The position numbers and the translations under genes are program-made. This document shows positions 9,646 to 18,225 of a stretch of DNA of 64,000 nt, piece after piece. Source of the DNA: Cognaticolwellia aestuarii. GTDB lineage: Bacteria > Pseudomonadota > Gammaproteobacteria > Enterobacterales > Alteromonadaceae. How positions within the stretch are numbered: the stretch's first letter is position 1; the number at the start of each line of letters is the position of its first letter. Under the pieces are notes generated by a model. The model worked only from the letters and a program-made list of their open reading frames with translations. It did no database searches and was not told where the DNA came from. The DNA lies in NCBI RefSeq assembly GCF_002000025.1, contig NZ_MUZV01000002.1, positions 124,001 through 188,000 of the forward strand. Direction: 5' to 3'.

Positions 9646-10247
9646 AAAAATCTCGCATGGAATTGGTTAATACGCTTCTAAAGTAAAAGACCAGAGATGA
9701 GACAAAGCTATTTCATTAAATTAGTTAACGTTAGAACCTGTTGATGTTCCATTATTGAAATGTGTTCAATCTAGGGGCAATTTAATAGCAGCGGCAGGTT
9801 TGTAACCTAGTGAGCTAAGTAAAAACCAGTAACAAAGAGTAAATCCCCCTAGGATGAACTCTTTGGCTGCCGTATGTATGCTGCAATATCGCCTATTTAT
9901 CTGGAATACCCACACTACACGGGCTCTGCCTTGTTCAAATTCACATCGATAGAGTGTTCGGTAATAGTAAGCAACAATAACAAGTATAAAGAACGGCTCA
10001 ATATCTCCCATTGGCGCGCCGGGCTGCTTTTAGTTGCTAACCCCATGTCTGTGATACTTGTGAATGGGGCTAATGTGCAGGAACAGCTGAGGTATTTAAG
10101 GAAGACTTGCTAGATAACCACGTTTAAATTAAATCAGTATTTAAAGGGGGAGCTTTGTTTTCTACTTTGGTACTTGGTGCGCCACACCTTAGTGTTGCGC
10201 AAGTGTAAGCCCTATACGTTAATTATAGATAAAACTCCCACTAGGTT
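9646..10247. other. Low-coding spacer with possible decayed gene material
   Basis: About 600 bases separate msrA from the small hypothetical at 10248. Two overlapping ORFs on opposite strands (9766-10011 minus, 9874-10113 plus) have no convincing ribosome-binding site. The minus-strand frame ends with a sequence reminiscent of transposase C-termini, described separately. Otherwise nothing was recognised. Confidence 0.4.
9766..9834 (-). pseudogene. Possible transposase C-terminal remnant
   Basis: The minus-strand frame ends with LLSSLGYKPAAAIKLPLD. The SSLGYKP(P) string is a common C-terminal motif in integrase-core (DDE) transposases of IS3/IS481-like elements, where it often reads HSSLGYKPP. 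Nothing upstream in this frame resembles the catalytic core, and no terminal inverted repeats are visible. If genuine, it is a very short relic. The match is brief and could be chance. Confidence 0.25.
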
Positions 10248-10556
10248 TTATTCATCTGGTGTTTCTAAGGTAAATACTAAATGTTTACGCATATTTTTTA
10301 ACACTACGCCTTTTTTAAGCATTGCTCCGCTTAAGCGTTTTTGCCATTTCAATAAATCAGGCTTTGCAGCGTCTAAGTTTTTTTCGTTTTCGAACTGAAA
10401 ACACAGTAGTAGTGAGCTTGGAAATAAGTGATATTCAACGTCAAACCAGCACTGCAGCATGCCTGGGAGTTCAGCGCGACCTTGCTCTTCTAATTTGTTA
10501 GCAATATCAAGTACCAGCGCTTGCTGCTTTATTTGCACAGCGGAGAGTTTTTTCAT
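10248..10556 (-). CDS. Conserved-looking hypothetical protein, 102 aa
   Basis: I do not recognise the family. The product is soluble, with an N-terminal helix-like half (QIKQQALVLDIANKLEEQG) and a C-terminal half rich in Lys and hydrophobics (KWQKRLSGAMLKKGVVLK). There is no signal peptide. Reading-frame integrity and codon use are like those of the neighbouring genes, suggesting a real gene. It is monocistronic, with the start at the ATG whose complement is 10554-10556. Confidence 0.6.
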   Translation of the reverse strand: MKKLSAVQIKQQALVLDIANKLEEQGRAELPGMLQCWFDVEYHLFPSSLLLCFQFENEKNLDAAKPDLLKWQKRLSGAMLKKGVVLKNMRKHLVFTLETPDE

Positions 10557-10969
10557 GGTTATAATCCAAGTTAGCGGCTAAAAAATGTAGCCAGAATAGG
10601 GGGATTATACGCAAGCTTGTTGGTTGGCAACAACTGCCAAAGGAAGTTAATGTTTAGCTTTGTGTTACAGAGGATTAATCGCCGGTTTTATTTGAGTTTC
10701 CTAGGATAAATTAAGTATGCCCAATAGCTGCTTATTTATCTTTGACTGTTTTCTAACCTGGGCAAAGGCAAAAACACGGGGGCATGATTAAGTCATTCAT
10801 TATCGGCACTAGGTTCATACCGGTTCAATCCAATTGCTTAGTGTATACCGTCAATGATAACTATATTATTATATCTTGGCGCTATCATGATTAATAATAT
10901 GACTTTTTTACTAGCATATTACTATTTTGTAACAGCTTAATTATCAATGTATTGAACTCAGGATATTAC
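10557..10969. other. Intergenic region between divergent genes
   Basis: About 400 bases lie between the hypothetical at 10248 (minus) and the EamA transporter (plus). It should contain both promoters. I could not assign them with confidence and found no ORF or RNA gene. Confidence 0.45.
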
Positions 10970-11857
10970 TTGGATATTTGGATTTATTTCACCTTACTCG
11001 CAGCCTTGATGCAAGCTATACGCACCGCGGGGCAAAAGCAACTTACACAACATTTAAATGCCATGGCAACAACGGCTGTTCGCTATATTTATGCACTGCC
11101 TTTTGCGTGGTTATACTTGTGGTGGGTATTAGATTACCGCCAACTGACTATGCCTGAGCTAAATAGCACATTTTTACAATACGCATTAATTGCCTGTGTA
11201 ATGCAAATACTGGGCACAGTATGCTTGGTGGCGGCTTTTAACTATCGAAATTTTGCCGTTGCCACCAGCTTGGCTAAAACGGAGGCGATTCAAGTGGCCG
11301 TTCTAGGCGTGGTACTTTTTTCTGCAAGCTTAACGGCCTTAGGTTGGCTATCAGTGGTTATTGGTGTTGTTGGTGTGTTGCTAGTATCAAAGGTGAGATT
11401 TACCTACAAAGATGTTTTTCAAAATCCTGGCGCCGGCTTTGGTTTAGCCGCTGGTTTAGGTTTAGCGCTTACTACCTTGCTTATTCGTCAGTCGAGCTTA
11501 GCATTGAATAGCGATTTATTGCTCAGCGCTGCGGTTACCTTAACTTTTATGATCACTGTGCAAACACTGTTTTCGCTTGTGTATGTGTATTGGCAAGATA
11601 AACAGCAAGTTCAGTTTATGATACGACAATGGCGCTTATGCTTATTTGTTGGTGTTACTAGTGTTATAGGGTCTATTGGCTGGTTTACTGCGACTAGTTT
11701 TCAAAACGCGGCTTATGTTAAGGCGTTAGGGCAAGTTGAATTCTTTATTACGCTGTTTATTACTTACCGTATTTTTAAAGAGAAAATATCATTGATAGAG
11801 TACTTAGGTATGGGGTTGATTATTGCCAGTGTTGTCATTTTATTAGTCTGGGCTTAG
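10970..11857 (+). CDS. EamA/DMT-family transporter
   Basis: This drug/metabolite transporter superfamily protein has about 295 residues and roughly ten hydrophobic segments, arranged as two EamA repeats. The substrate is unknown; relatives export amino acids, metabolites or drugs across the inner membrane. The TTG at 10970 is preferred as start because AGGA lies 6 bases upstream and the protein then opens directly into the first membrane segment (MDIWIYFTLLAALMQ). An in-frame TTG at 10952 is the alternative. The sequence AGTCTGGGCTTAG at the 3' end is duplicated immediately downstream of the stop, a small tandem duplication. Confidence 0.85.
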   Translation: MDIWIYFTLLAALMQAIRTAGQKQLTQHLNAMATTAVRYIYALPFAWLYLWWVLDYRQLTMPELNSTFLQYALIACVMQILGTVCLVAAFNYRNFAVATSLAKTEAIQVAVLGVVLFSASLTALGWLSVVIGVVGVLLVSKVRFTYKDVFQNPGAGFGLAAGLGLALTTLLIRQSSLALNSDLLLSAAVTLTFMITVQTLFSLVYVYWQDKQQVQFMIRQWRLCLFVGVTSVIGSIGWFTATSFQNAAYVKALGQVEFFITLFITYRIFKEKISLIEYLGMGLIIASVVILLVWA

Positions 11858-12083
11858 TTTTAGTCTGGGCTTAGCTTTAGTCTAACTTTGGTTTTGCTAT
11901 GGTCTAACTTTTTTAATTTGAACTTAGCGCAAAAGTTTAAAAGTGTGATATTGGTGATATACCTTAAGTAGAACTTACCCTATGAGCCAATTGCCTGTGG
12001 TAGCGGTATTAGTATTTTGCTAAACTCCGAAAAAATATATTCGCCATTTTATGGTGAGTAACTAAATACAGTATGGAAATAAA

Positions 12084-12578
12084 ATGAAAATTACCGATAA
12101 AACCGTTGTACAGTTTCACTACACACTAAAAGATGAAGCGGGTGTTGAATTAGAAAACTCACATGCTGGTGACCCACTAGCTTACCTACACGGTTATAAA
12201 AATATGTTAGTTGGTTTGGAAAATGCTCTAGCTGATAAAGAAGCCGGTGATAAATTTTCGGTTACACTGCAGCCTGAAGACGCTTACGGCGAGCGCCAAG
12301 AAGACGCGATTCAACGTGTGCCAGTAAAGCATTTACAAGGTTTACCAACGCCAAGTGCTAAATGGAAAGCCGGTATGACAGCAGTCGTTAATACTGAAGC
12401 TGGTCAACGTCAAGTTACTGTAGTTAAAGCGGGTAAATTCATGATCACCGTTGATATTAACCCACCATTGGCGGGTAAAGTTTTAACTTTTGATATTGAA
12501 GTGACTGATGTTCGTGCTGCTACGGCTGAAGAAGTTGAGCATGGTCACGCCCATGGTGTTGGTGGTCATCACCACTAA
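12084..12578 (+). CDS. slyD: FKBP-type peptidyl-prolyl isomerase SlyD
   Basis: SlyD is a cytoplasmic prolyl isomerase and chaperone that also binds nickel and assists hydrogenase or other metalloenzyme maturation. The 164-residue protein shows the FKBP domain (VVQFHYTLKDEAGVELENS), the inserted chaperone flap (AYGERQEDAIQRVP) and a short His-rich tail (HGHAHGVGGHHH). The tail is shorter than in E. coli SlyD and lacks cysteines, so metal storage may be reduced. It is a single gene with an intrinsic terminator directly downstream. Confidence 0.93.
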   Translation: MKITDKTVVQFHYTLKDEAGVELENSHAGDPLAYLHGYKNMLVGLENALADKEAGDKFSVTLQPEDAYGERQEDAIQRVPVKHLQGLPTPSAKWKAGMTAVVNTEAGQRQVTVVKAGKFMITVDINPPLAGKVLTFDIEVTDVRAATAEEVEHGHAHGVGGHHH

Positions 12579-12603
12579 GCAAGTTATTACACTATTGCTA
12601 TTA

Positions 12604-12627
12604 AACCGGCGCTATGCCGGTTTTTTT
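12604..12627 (+). terminator. Intrinsic terminator of slyD
   Basis: The stem AACCGGC/GCCGGTT around loop GCTAT is followed by a run of T, 26 bases after the slyD stop. Confidence 0.9.
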
Positions 12628-12795
12628 GTCTCCAAAAGTCGTGTTTTTGTTCAATCATGCTGCTTAATTGATTTTTTTTATGGTTGTTTAGCTGAATAAA
12701 CTTTCGCTTTATCGCATTCACTTTCTTATTCCTTTGTCGTATTGTTATGGTGAGTTATACATTTAGGTCATTAAAATAATAATAAGGTCGATAAT

Positions 12796-14103
12796 ATGTT
12801 CACATCATTAAAGTCATCTGTCACCACCGTAGCGTTAGTTGTAAGTTCAATCTTATCTCAATCAGCATGGGCTGAAACCTCAGTGATACATGCCGGAGAG
12901 TTATTAGTTATTGCTGGTCAGGCGCCGCTTAAAAACCAAACCTTAGTGATCACTGACGGTAAAGTTTCAGCAGTTAAGTCTGGCTTTATTGCAGCAAATA
13001 AATTCTCTAATGATGCAAAGTTAATTGATTTGTCGTCGAGCTTTGTTATGCCTGGGCTTATGGATATGCATGTGCATTTACAAGGCGAGTTAGGCCCAAA
13101 TAATGACAGTGAAATGGTTAACTTATCTGATGCCGATACCCTAATGAAAAGTGCTTACTTTGCGAAAAAAACCTTAATGGCTGGATTTACTACTGTACGT
13201 GATTTAGGCAGCAGTGCTGAGCAAATGTTTGCCTTACGTGATGGTGTTAAACGTGGCTGGGTAACAGGGCCGACAATTATTGCTGCTGGTTCAAGTGTTG
13301 CTGTTACTGGCGGTCATGGTGATGTTGATGGTATGGCACCCGATTTAATGACCTTACATACGGCTGAAACAGTGTGTGATGGTCCCTATGATTGTCGACG
13401 AGCAACACGACACGCCATTAAGTTTGGTGCTGATGTGATTAAAATCACTTCTACTGGCGGTGTATTGTCAGATACTGATACGGGCACCGGCCAACAAATG
13501 GCAGATGATGAAATTAAGGAAGTTGTCGATACTGCCCATGCGCTTGGTCGCAAAGTCGCGAGTCATGCCCATGCAGCCGCTGGTATTAATGCAGCATTAC
13601 GTGCCGGTGTTGATAGCATTGAACATGGCAGCTATGCCGATAAAGAAAGTATTAAATTATTTAAAAAAGGTGGCGCATATTTAGTACCAACACTTATGGC
13701 GGGTGATACTGTGGTTAATATGGCAAAGACCTCTGACTTTATGTCGCCAGCTATTCGCGCTAAAGCTATCCGCGTAGGCGGTGATATGATCAAAAACTTT
13801 AAACGTGCTTACCAAGCCGGAGTCAAAATAGCTTACGGAACTGACAGTGGTGTTTCAAAGCATGGCTATAATGCCCGAGAAGCACAACTGATGTTAGCTG
13901 CCGGTATGTCGCCACAAGATATTCTAGTTTCAGCCACTATCAATGGTGCTGACTTAATTGGCAGATCAAAAAGTGTTGGTACTTTAGAAGTGGGCAAAGT
14001 AGCTGATGTTATTGCTATGCACGGTAGTCCGTTAAACGATATTAATGAATTGCTTGATGTTGATTTTGTCATGAAATCAGGTGAGGTTGTTAAGCAAAAA
14101 TAG
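12796..14103 (+). CDS. Exported metal-dependent amidohydrolase
   Basis: This 435-residue member of the amidohydrolase superfamily resembles imidazolonepropionase-like and Xaa-Pro dipeptidase-like enzymes. An N-terminal signal peptide (cleavage about AWA-ET) places it in the periplasm. Metal ligands are visible: HVH in GLMDMHVHLQGE, Lys in DVIKITSTGG, two His positions in ASHAHAAAGINA and SIEHGSY, and Asp in AYGTDSGV. These hold one or two divalent metals for hydrolysis of an amide or peptide bond. The exact substrate is unknown, though family context suggests peptide or cyclic imide scavenging. It is monocistronic with its own terminator. Confidence 0.9.
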   Translation: MFTSLKSSVTTVALVVSSILSQSAWAETSVIHAGELLVIAGQAPLKNQTLVITDGKVSAVKSGFIAANKFSNDAKLIDLSSSFVMPGLMDMHVHLQGELGPNNDSEMVNLSDADTLMKSAYFAKKTLMAGFTTVRDLGSSAEQMFALRDGVKRGWVTGPTIIAAGSSVAVTGGHGDVDGMAPDLMTLHTAETVCDGPYDCRRATRHAIKFGADVIKITSTGGVLSDTDTGTGQQMADDEIKEVVDTAHALGRKVASHAHAAAGINAALRAGVDSIEHGSYADKESIKLFKKGGAYLVPTLMAGDTVVNMAKTSDFMSPAIRAKAIRVGGDMIKNFKRAYQAGVKIAYGTDSGVSKHGYNAREAQLMLAAGMSPQDILVSATINGADLIGRSKSVGTLEVGKVADVIAMHGSPLNDINELLDVDFVMKSGEVVKQK

Positions 14104-14136
14104 TTAACGTAAGTAAAGTTGGCTTGATTAGTGTAA

Positions 14137-14168
14137 ATTAAGGCTGTTGATAACAGCCTTAATTTTTT
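14137..14168 (+). terminator. Intrinsic terminator of the amidohydrolase gene
   Basis: A 12-base stem (ATTAAGGCTGTT with its complement) with a 3-base loop and a TTTTTT tract lies about 35 bases past the stop codon. Confidence 0.9.
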
Positions 14169-14218
14169 GTCGGCTAATACTGACTTTACATCTGGGGGGA
14201 AATATAGGGCTTTTTACT

Positions 14219-14362
14219 TTAATTTTCTGGCATTGATTTTCTGCCTAATAGGCCTGTGGCTAAGGCGACACCAAGTAAGATAACAGCACCGCCGAACAAC
14301 ATCATTAAACTGTTCGTTTCATCTAGCAATAACGCTCCCCATAAAATGCCAAATGCGGGTAT
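14219..14362 (-). pseudogene. 3' remnant of an EamA/DMT transporter gene
   Basis: The minus strand reads IPAFGILWGALLLDETNSL and continues through GGAVILLGVALATGLLGRK to a stop at 14219. This is the typical last 45-50 residues of EamA transporters: PVFGILWG and GGAVILLGVALATG are family hallmarks. An in-frame TGA lies directly upstream (14363-14365), and the sequence beyond it does not continue the family. The rest of the gene has been deleted. It is distinct from the intact EamA gene at 10970. Confidence 0.75.
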
Positions 14363-14477
14363 TCAATTACTGCTCTGATATTGATGAGTTTTTAGCGGTT
14401 AGTTTATCGCTTAACTTTATTTTTACTGGCGATAATCAGACGGCTGATATAAATAATCTCAGTGCTTAACGAATAAG

Positions 14478-15212
14478 TTAACTGTTGCTTGCTTCAACAG
14501 AAATAACCTTAATGGTATCGCTATCATCAAATTGCCACTGAATATTAAACTCGTATAGGCTCATGCCGTAGACTTTATTATCAGTCTGCTTTTGTTTATA
14601 AGCAGGGCGAGGGTCTTGGCTTAAGACCTGCTTAATCAGTTGGCGTAATTTAGGGGTTGATGCTGAATGTTTTTCAATTACCGTTAGTGCCAATGCTGTA
14701 AAAATGATTTGAATATTACTCGTTGGTTGTTGATGAGCATATCCGCCTTGGGCATCAGCAATAATATCGGCATAAGGAACATAAGGCTTAATATCTACAA
14801 TTGGCGTGCCATTAAGTAAGTCAAATTCACTGATATGCAAAATTACTTGTGAGCCTTGGTGTTCAGTTTTTTGTAACTCTATTCGGTCAAGCTTGACCAC
14901 TGACATGCCTATAGGGTTTGGCCTAAATGTTGAGCGTGTTGCCAGTACGCCGAGCTTTTTATTACCCCCTAAGCGTGGTGGGCGAACTAAAGGTTTCCAG
15001 CCTTGTGCTTGGGTACCATGAAAAACAAATATCAACCAAATATGGCTAAACTGGGATAAACCTCGAACTAAATCAGCATTATTGGCCGAGCCTGTTAAAC
15101 GTATTTGCCCTTGTGCTGCGGTGACAATGCCAGGCTGACGGGGAATAGCAAACTTTTCTTTGTAAGGTGATTCGACAGTTCCAATGACATTGAAGTGAAA
15201 ACTGTCGGTCAT
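14478..15212 (-). CDS. trmO: tRNA t6A37 N6-methyltransferase TrmO
   Basis: TrmO (YaeB/TsaA family) uses S-adenosylmethionine to methylate t6A at position 37 of threonine tRNAs, giving m6t6A. The 244-residue protein has the family start (VIGTVESPYKEKFAIPRQPG) and the conserved core RPNPIGMSVVKLDRIE, plus DLLNGTPIVDIKPYVPYAD. The gene overlaps the upstream rcsF by 4 bases (ATGA), implying translational coupling. The trmO-rcsF neighbourhood is also present in E. coli, supporting both calls. Confidence 0.94.
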   Translation of the reverse strand: MTDSFHFNVIGTVESPYKEKFAIPRQPGIVTAAQGQIRLTGSANNADLVRGLSQFSHIWLIFVFHGTQAQGWKPLVRPPRLGGNKKLGVLATRSTFRPNPIGMSVVKLDRIELQKTEHQGSQVILHISEFDLLNGTPIVDIKPYVPYADIIADAQGGYAHQQPTSNIQIIFTALALTVIEKHSASTPKLRQLIKQVLSQDPRPAYKQKQTDNKVYGMSLYEFNIQWQFDDSDTIKVISVEASNS

Positions 15213-15652
15213 TTTTTCTCTTGCTCAACTTTAAAGGCACGGCCATAGCAAACCGTTGATGCTTGACAATATTTTGCCGCTTTATCGTCGGTTATCATTA
15301 CACATTGGCTAAAAATAATGGCATTTGCGCCAAGTTGATAAGCTTTGCGCCTTGCTTCTGTGCGGGCGTCAATTTCATTCGGTGCAGCGTGATAGGCTTT
15401 TTCTTGGCAAGACTCGCCCTCAACTAAACCGATAAATTTAAACTTACCTGCTAGGTCTTGTTCTTTTTCAACTATTTTTACTTTTGTCGGCGAAAAGTAA
15501 TGCTTGAAATTATCACGATCTAGATTAGTTGATACATCATTTATTTTTGCGCAACCGGTAATTGCCAGTGCCATAAGTACCACAACGTGAGTGAGGTACT
15601 TATTGTTCAGCGGCGCTGTTTTAGTCGTTTTATACATTGTTTTTATTACCAT
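15209..15652 (-). CDS. rcsF: RcsF-like outer-membrane stress-sensor lipoprotein
   Basis: RcsF senses envelope damage and activates the Rcs phosphorelay in enterobacteria. This 147-residue protein has a lipobox (AITGC) and, in the C-terminal domain, four cysteines (GESCQ, SQCVM, KYCQ, TVCYG) matching the two disulfides that stabilise RcsF. FIGLVEGESCQ and GANAII are further family marks. It lies just upstream of trmO with a 4-base overlap, as in E. coli. The start is ambiguous between 15652 and an internal Met at 15637. No other rcs genes are in the window, so the partner pathway is not shown. Confidence 0.82.
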   Translation of the reverse strand: MVIKTMYKTTKTAPLNNKYLTHVVVLMALAITGCAKINDVSTNLDRDNFKHYFSPTKVKIVEKEQDLAGKFKFIGLVEGESCQEKAYHAAPNEIDARTEARRKAYQLGANAIIFSQCVMITDDKAAKYCQASTVCYGRAFKVEQEKK

Positions 15653-15704
15653 TACTGTTAATTTAGCTTGTTAAAAGCTCGCTAATACTATGCACGTTGC
15701 ACAA

Positions 15705-17828
15705 TTAGTTTGTTGGTTTTGTGTTACCCTTAATCCAATAGTCAAATAGCTGATCAATAGTTTTGCTTTGTTGTTTCATTGTTAACCAATTACGCATAAA
15801 CAGTTCAAAAGCATGATCATTTTTATTAATTGGAAAAGCCATATAAAGTGGTGCTAATTCAGGCTTAGGCACTACAACCGTATAGCTTGGGTTGAGTAAA
15901 GTCCAAGCTGATGATGCTGCTGCACCAAAAACCATGGCATCAATATGAGCAAATTCTGCTTTAAAAAATAAGCGTGGTGTTGATATTTCCCAAGCCTTGC
16001 CGTGCGTAAAGGTTTTAGCAATGGCTTTTTTATAATAGAAGCTCTCAGGTATACCCAAAATAAGATCGTCACGTTGCAGGATATTATCCCATTGAGTAAA
16101 CTCAGCGCGACGTTCGTCTTTTACTATGATTGCAATACTCTGTGTACTGTATGGCATGGTTAACGTGAACTGCGCCATATTATCAGGAATAACCGGTACA
16201 CCTGTTGTAATATCAAGGTAACCTGAAGCTAGTAATGACTTAGCTTGACGACGAAATATTTTTACAAATTCAATATCAACATTGAGATCAATCGCCAGTT
16301 GGTTCATTATTTCAATATCAAAACCGACCAACTTACCGTTGTTATTGTGAAATGAATAAGGCAAGTCATCACGAAAATACCCAACACGAATAAACCCTCG
16401 TTGTTTAATGCGCGTAAGCACGCCAACAAAAGGCTGAGCGGTTTCGCTACTTTGCGCTGCTTTATCTAAATAACGACTTTTAACATCGTCCATGAGAAAG
16501 TCTCGCTCAATAAATTTAGCATAGCCTTGATATTGATAACTGATCGCGCTAAATCCAAACTTCAAGCCCATAAAGGCAAGTATGGATAATGTTGGAATGA
16601 TAAGCAGATATTTTATCAGTGCTTTTTTCTTTAGGCGAAATGATTTAGCCATACTCGTGGCAACAAGTAACGGCAAGCAACTGGCAAAAGTTACGGAGAG
16701 TAATGCCGATAAACGGCCCACAACCAAGTTTTCAGAGACAATAAAAAAATCAAACATCGAATGTGAAACATTAAATAACTCTAATAGATTTTGCATTGCC
16801 AAAGTACTGGTGCCAAATAACTGTGGAATACCAATAACGATAAGCTTCACGTAATCTTCAAAACTGATATAGGCGCCAGAGAACCAAGCAGCAAATAAAA
16901 CAAATAGCAGCGATAATAACTTACCACCCACAGGTAAGCTGTAGCTGATAGGTACAATTACCTCAGAAACTTTGTCTGCATTGTCGATATGTGCATATTG
17001 TGTGGCAATGAGCTGTTTTGCTTTTTCAACAATAATTGGTATAACGACAAAAAAGCTGCCGGTGGCAAATGCAGTGATCATTGCTTCGCGCGACGCTTTT
17101 AATATCGCACGGTAACCAAAAGGGGTTATGGTCGCTAACAGGGCAGGGAAGACGACAAAAGATAACAAAGCCACTAACACAAGTGAGCTAGCAACATAGA
17201 TCATTAAGCCGTCTAATTGTGAAGCATCAAGTGTTGATGCAGCTCGCCAGCCGATACAAAATATGCCAATAGGGGCAAAGCGCATAACTAAGCTGCTTAT
17301 ATTGCTCACAGATTGTTTTAAATTACTTAATACAGCCAAAGACTGACGTTTATTTTTAATTGGCATTAAGCCAATACCGATAAAAACACTAAAAAATACC
17401 ACTGAAGGGATGATAGCGTTAGCAAAAGCATTGAACGGATTCGATGGAATAAATAATTCAACTAAGTTAAATTCTTGGCTAACTTTTACGGTGTTAGCAC
17501 TATAAAACTCGGCACTTTGCCAGTTGGGAAATGATAGCGGTGCCATTAAAATAAAGCAGAGCATTAACGTCATCAGCAAAATAATCAGCACTAAAGTACT
17601 TTTAAGTGCCAGTTTGGCTTTACTGGCCGACAAACCACCAATACCAACAATAAGCGATAATGAAATATAAGGCAGTGCCGTCATTTGTAACAACATAACA
17701 AAGGCGTCAGCCAGATGACTAACCATTGAATATAGCGGTACGTTAATACTACCGACAATAAGCCCAAAGGCCATAGCGATAAGAATGCGGGTCGATAATG
17801 GGATTTGACTAAGTTTCAATATTGTCAT
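15705..17828 (-). CDS. Fused dicarboxylate/amino-acid:cation symporter (SDF) and periplasmic solute-binding protein
   Basis: This 707-residue protein joins two normally separate modules. Residues about 10-395 form an SDF-family (DAACS) symporter with multiple membrane segments and the family's polar loops (TALPYISLSLIVG, AFATGSFFVVIPII, PVGGKLLSLLF). An extra hydrophobic segment at about 404-427 leads to a family-3 solute-binding domain at about 470-700 (GFIRVGYFRDDLPYSF, GFDIEIMNQLAIDLNVDIEF). The expected arrangement is an inner-membrane symporter with a tethered periplasmic binding domain delivering an amino acid or dicarboxylate. A sensory role for the binding domain is an alternative. 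It is monocistronic, with a palindrome-bearing repeat array directly upstream. Confidence 0.88.
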   Translation of the reverse strand: MTILKLSQIPLSTRILIAMAFGLIVGSINVPLYSMVSHLADAFVMLLQMTALPYISLSLIVGIGGLSASKAKLALKSTLVLIILLMTLMLCFILMAPLSFPNWQSAEFYSANTVKVSQEFNLVELFIPSNPFNAFANAIIPSVVFFSVFIGIGLMPIKNKRQSLAVLSNLKQSVSNISSLVMRFAPIGIFCIGWRAASTLDASQLDGLMIYVASSLVLVALLSFVVFPALLATITPFGYRAILKASREAMITAFATGSFFVVIPIIVEKAKQLIATQYAHIDNADKVSEVIVPISYSLPVGGKLLSLLFVLFAAWFSGAYISFEDYVKLIVIGIPQLFGTSTLAMQNLLELFNVSHSMFDFFIVSENLVVGRLSALLSVTFASCLPLLVATSMAKSFRLKKKALIKYLLIIPTLSILAFMGLKFGFSAISYQYQGYAKFIERDFLMDDVKSRYLDKAAQSSETAQPFVGVLTRIKQRGFIRVGYFRDDLPYSFHNNNGKLVGFDIEIMNQLAIDLNVDIEFVKIFRRQAKSLLASGYLDITTGVPVIPDNMAQFTLTMPYSTQSIAIIVKDERRAEFTQWDNILQRDDLILGIPESFYYKKAIAKTFTHGKAWEISTPRLFFKAEFAHIDAMVFGAAASSAWTLLNPSYTVVVPKPELAPLYMAFPINKNDHAFELFMRNWLTMKQQSKTIDQLFDYWIKGNTKPTN

Positions 17829-17857
17829 AGCTGATAAGCGTATTATGGGTTGTTACT

Positions 17858-18165
17858 ACTTTTCACATTATAGTAAAGTGGATGAAAGATACTTGCTGTA
17901 AATTGTTGCTATTTTAGTTTCATGTGACTGTAACATAGCGCATTTGCTGTAAATAGCTGCTTTTTCACATCCATGTGAACGCAGCATACCTTACATCCTG
18001 TATATCGCTACTCTTTCACATCCATGTGATCGCAGCATACCTTACATCCTGTATATCGCTGCTTTTTCACATCCATGTGATCGCAGCATACCTTACATCT
18101 TGTATATCGCTGCTCTTTCACATCCATGTGATCGCAGCATACCTTACATCCTGTATATAAAGGCA
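17858..18165. repeat. 51-bp tandem repeat array with embedded palindrome
   Basis: Four near-identical 51-bp units each contain the palindrome TCACATCCATGTGA, at 17965-17978, 18016-18029, 18067-18080 and 18118-18131. Two degenerate units keep exact 51-bp phase on the left: a half-palindrome at 17914-17927 and TCACAT at 17863. Decay thus increases towards the start codon of the symporter fusion at 17828. Units also share GCAGCATACCTTACATC. The array fills the interval between metG and the fusion gene. No unique spacers exist, so it is not CRISPR. An operator or structural role is inference. Confidence 0.92.
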
Positions 18166-18225
18166 CAACCTGCTTAATGTCGAGGTTTACCTTGTTAATT
18201 ATGCGTTAACAAAAGTCAATGTTTG

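Noticed and set aside
9874-10113. Plus-strand 79-codon ORF
   Set aside because: It overlaps another frame on the opposite strand, has no ribosome-binding site and shows no recognisable pattern.
17860-18131. CRP binding sites in the 51-bp units
   Set aside because: The CRP site is TGTGA-N6-TCACA; here the half-sites are in the opposite order (TCACAT..ATGTGA), so the match is not a CRP operator.
17975-18160. ORF of repeated 17-residue units across the 51-bp array
   Set aside because: The repeat length is a multiple of three, so an open frame arises automatically. There is no ribosome-binding site or start context.
17858-18165. CRISPR array
   Set aside because: Units are directly adjacent with no variable spacers, and no cas genes are present.
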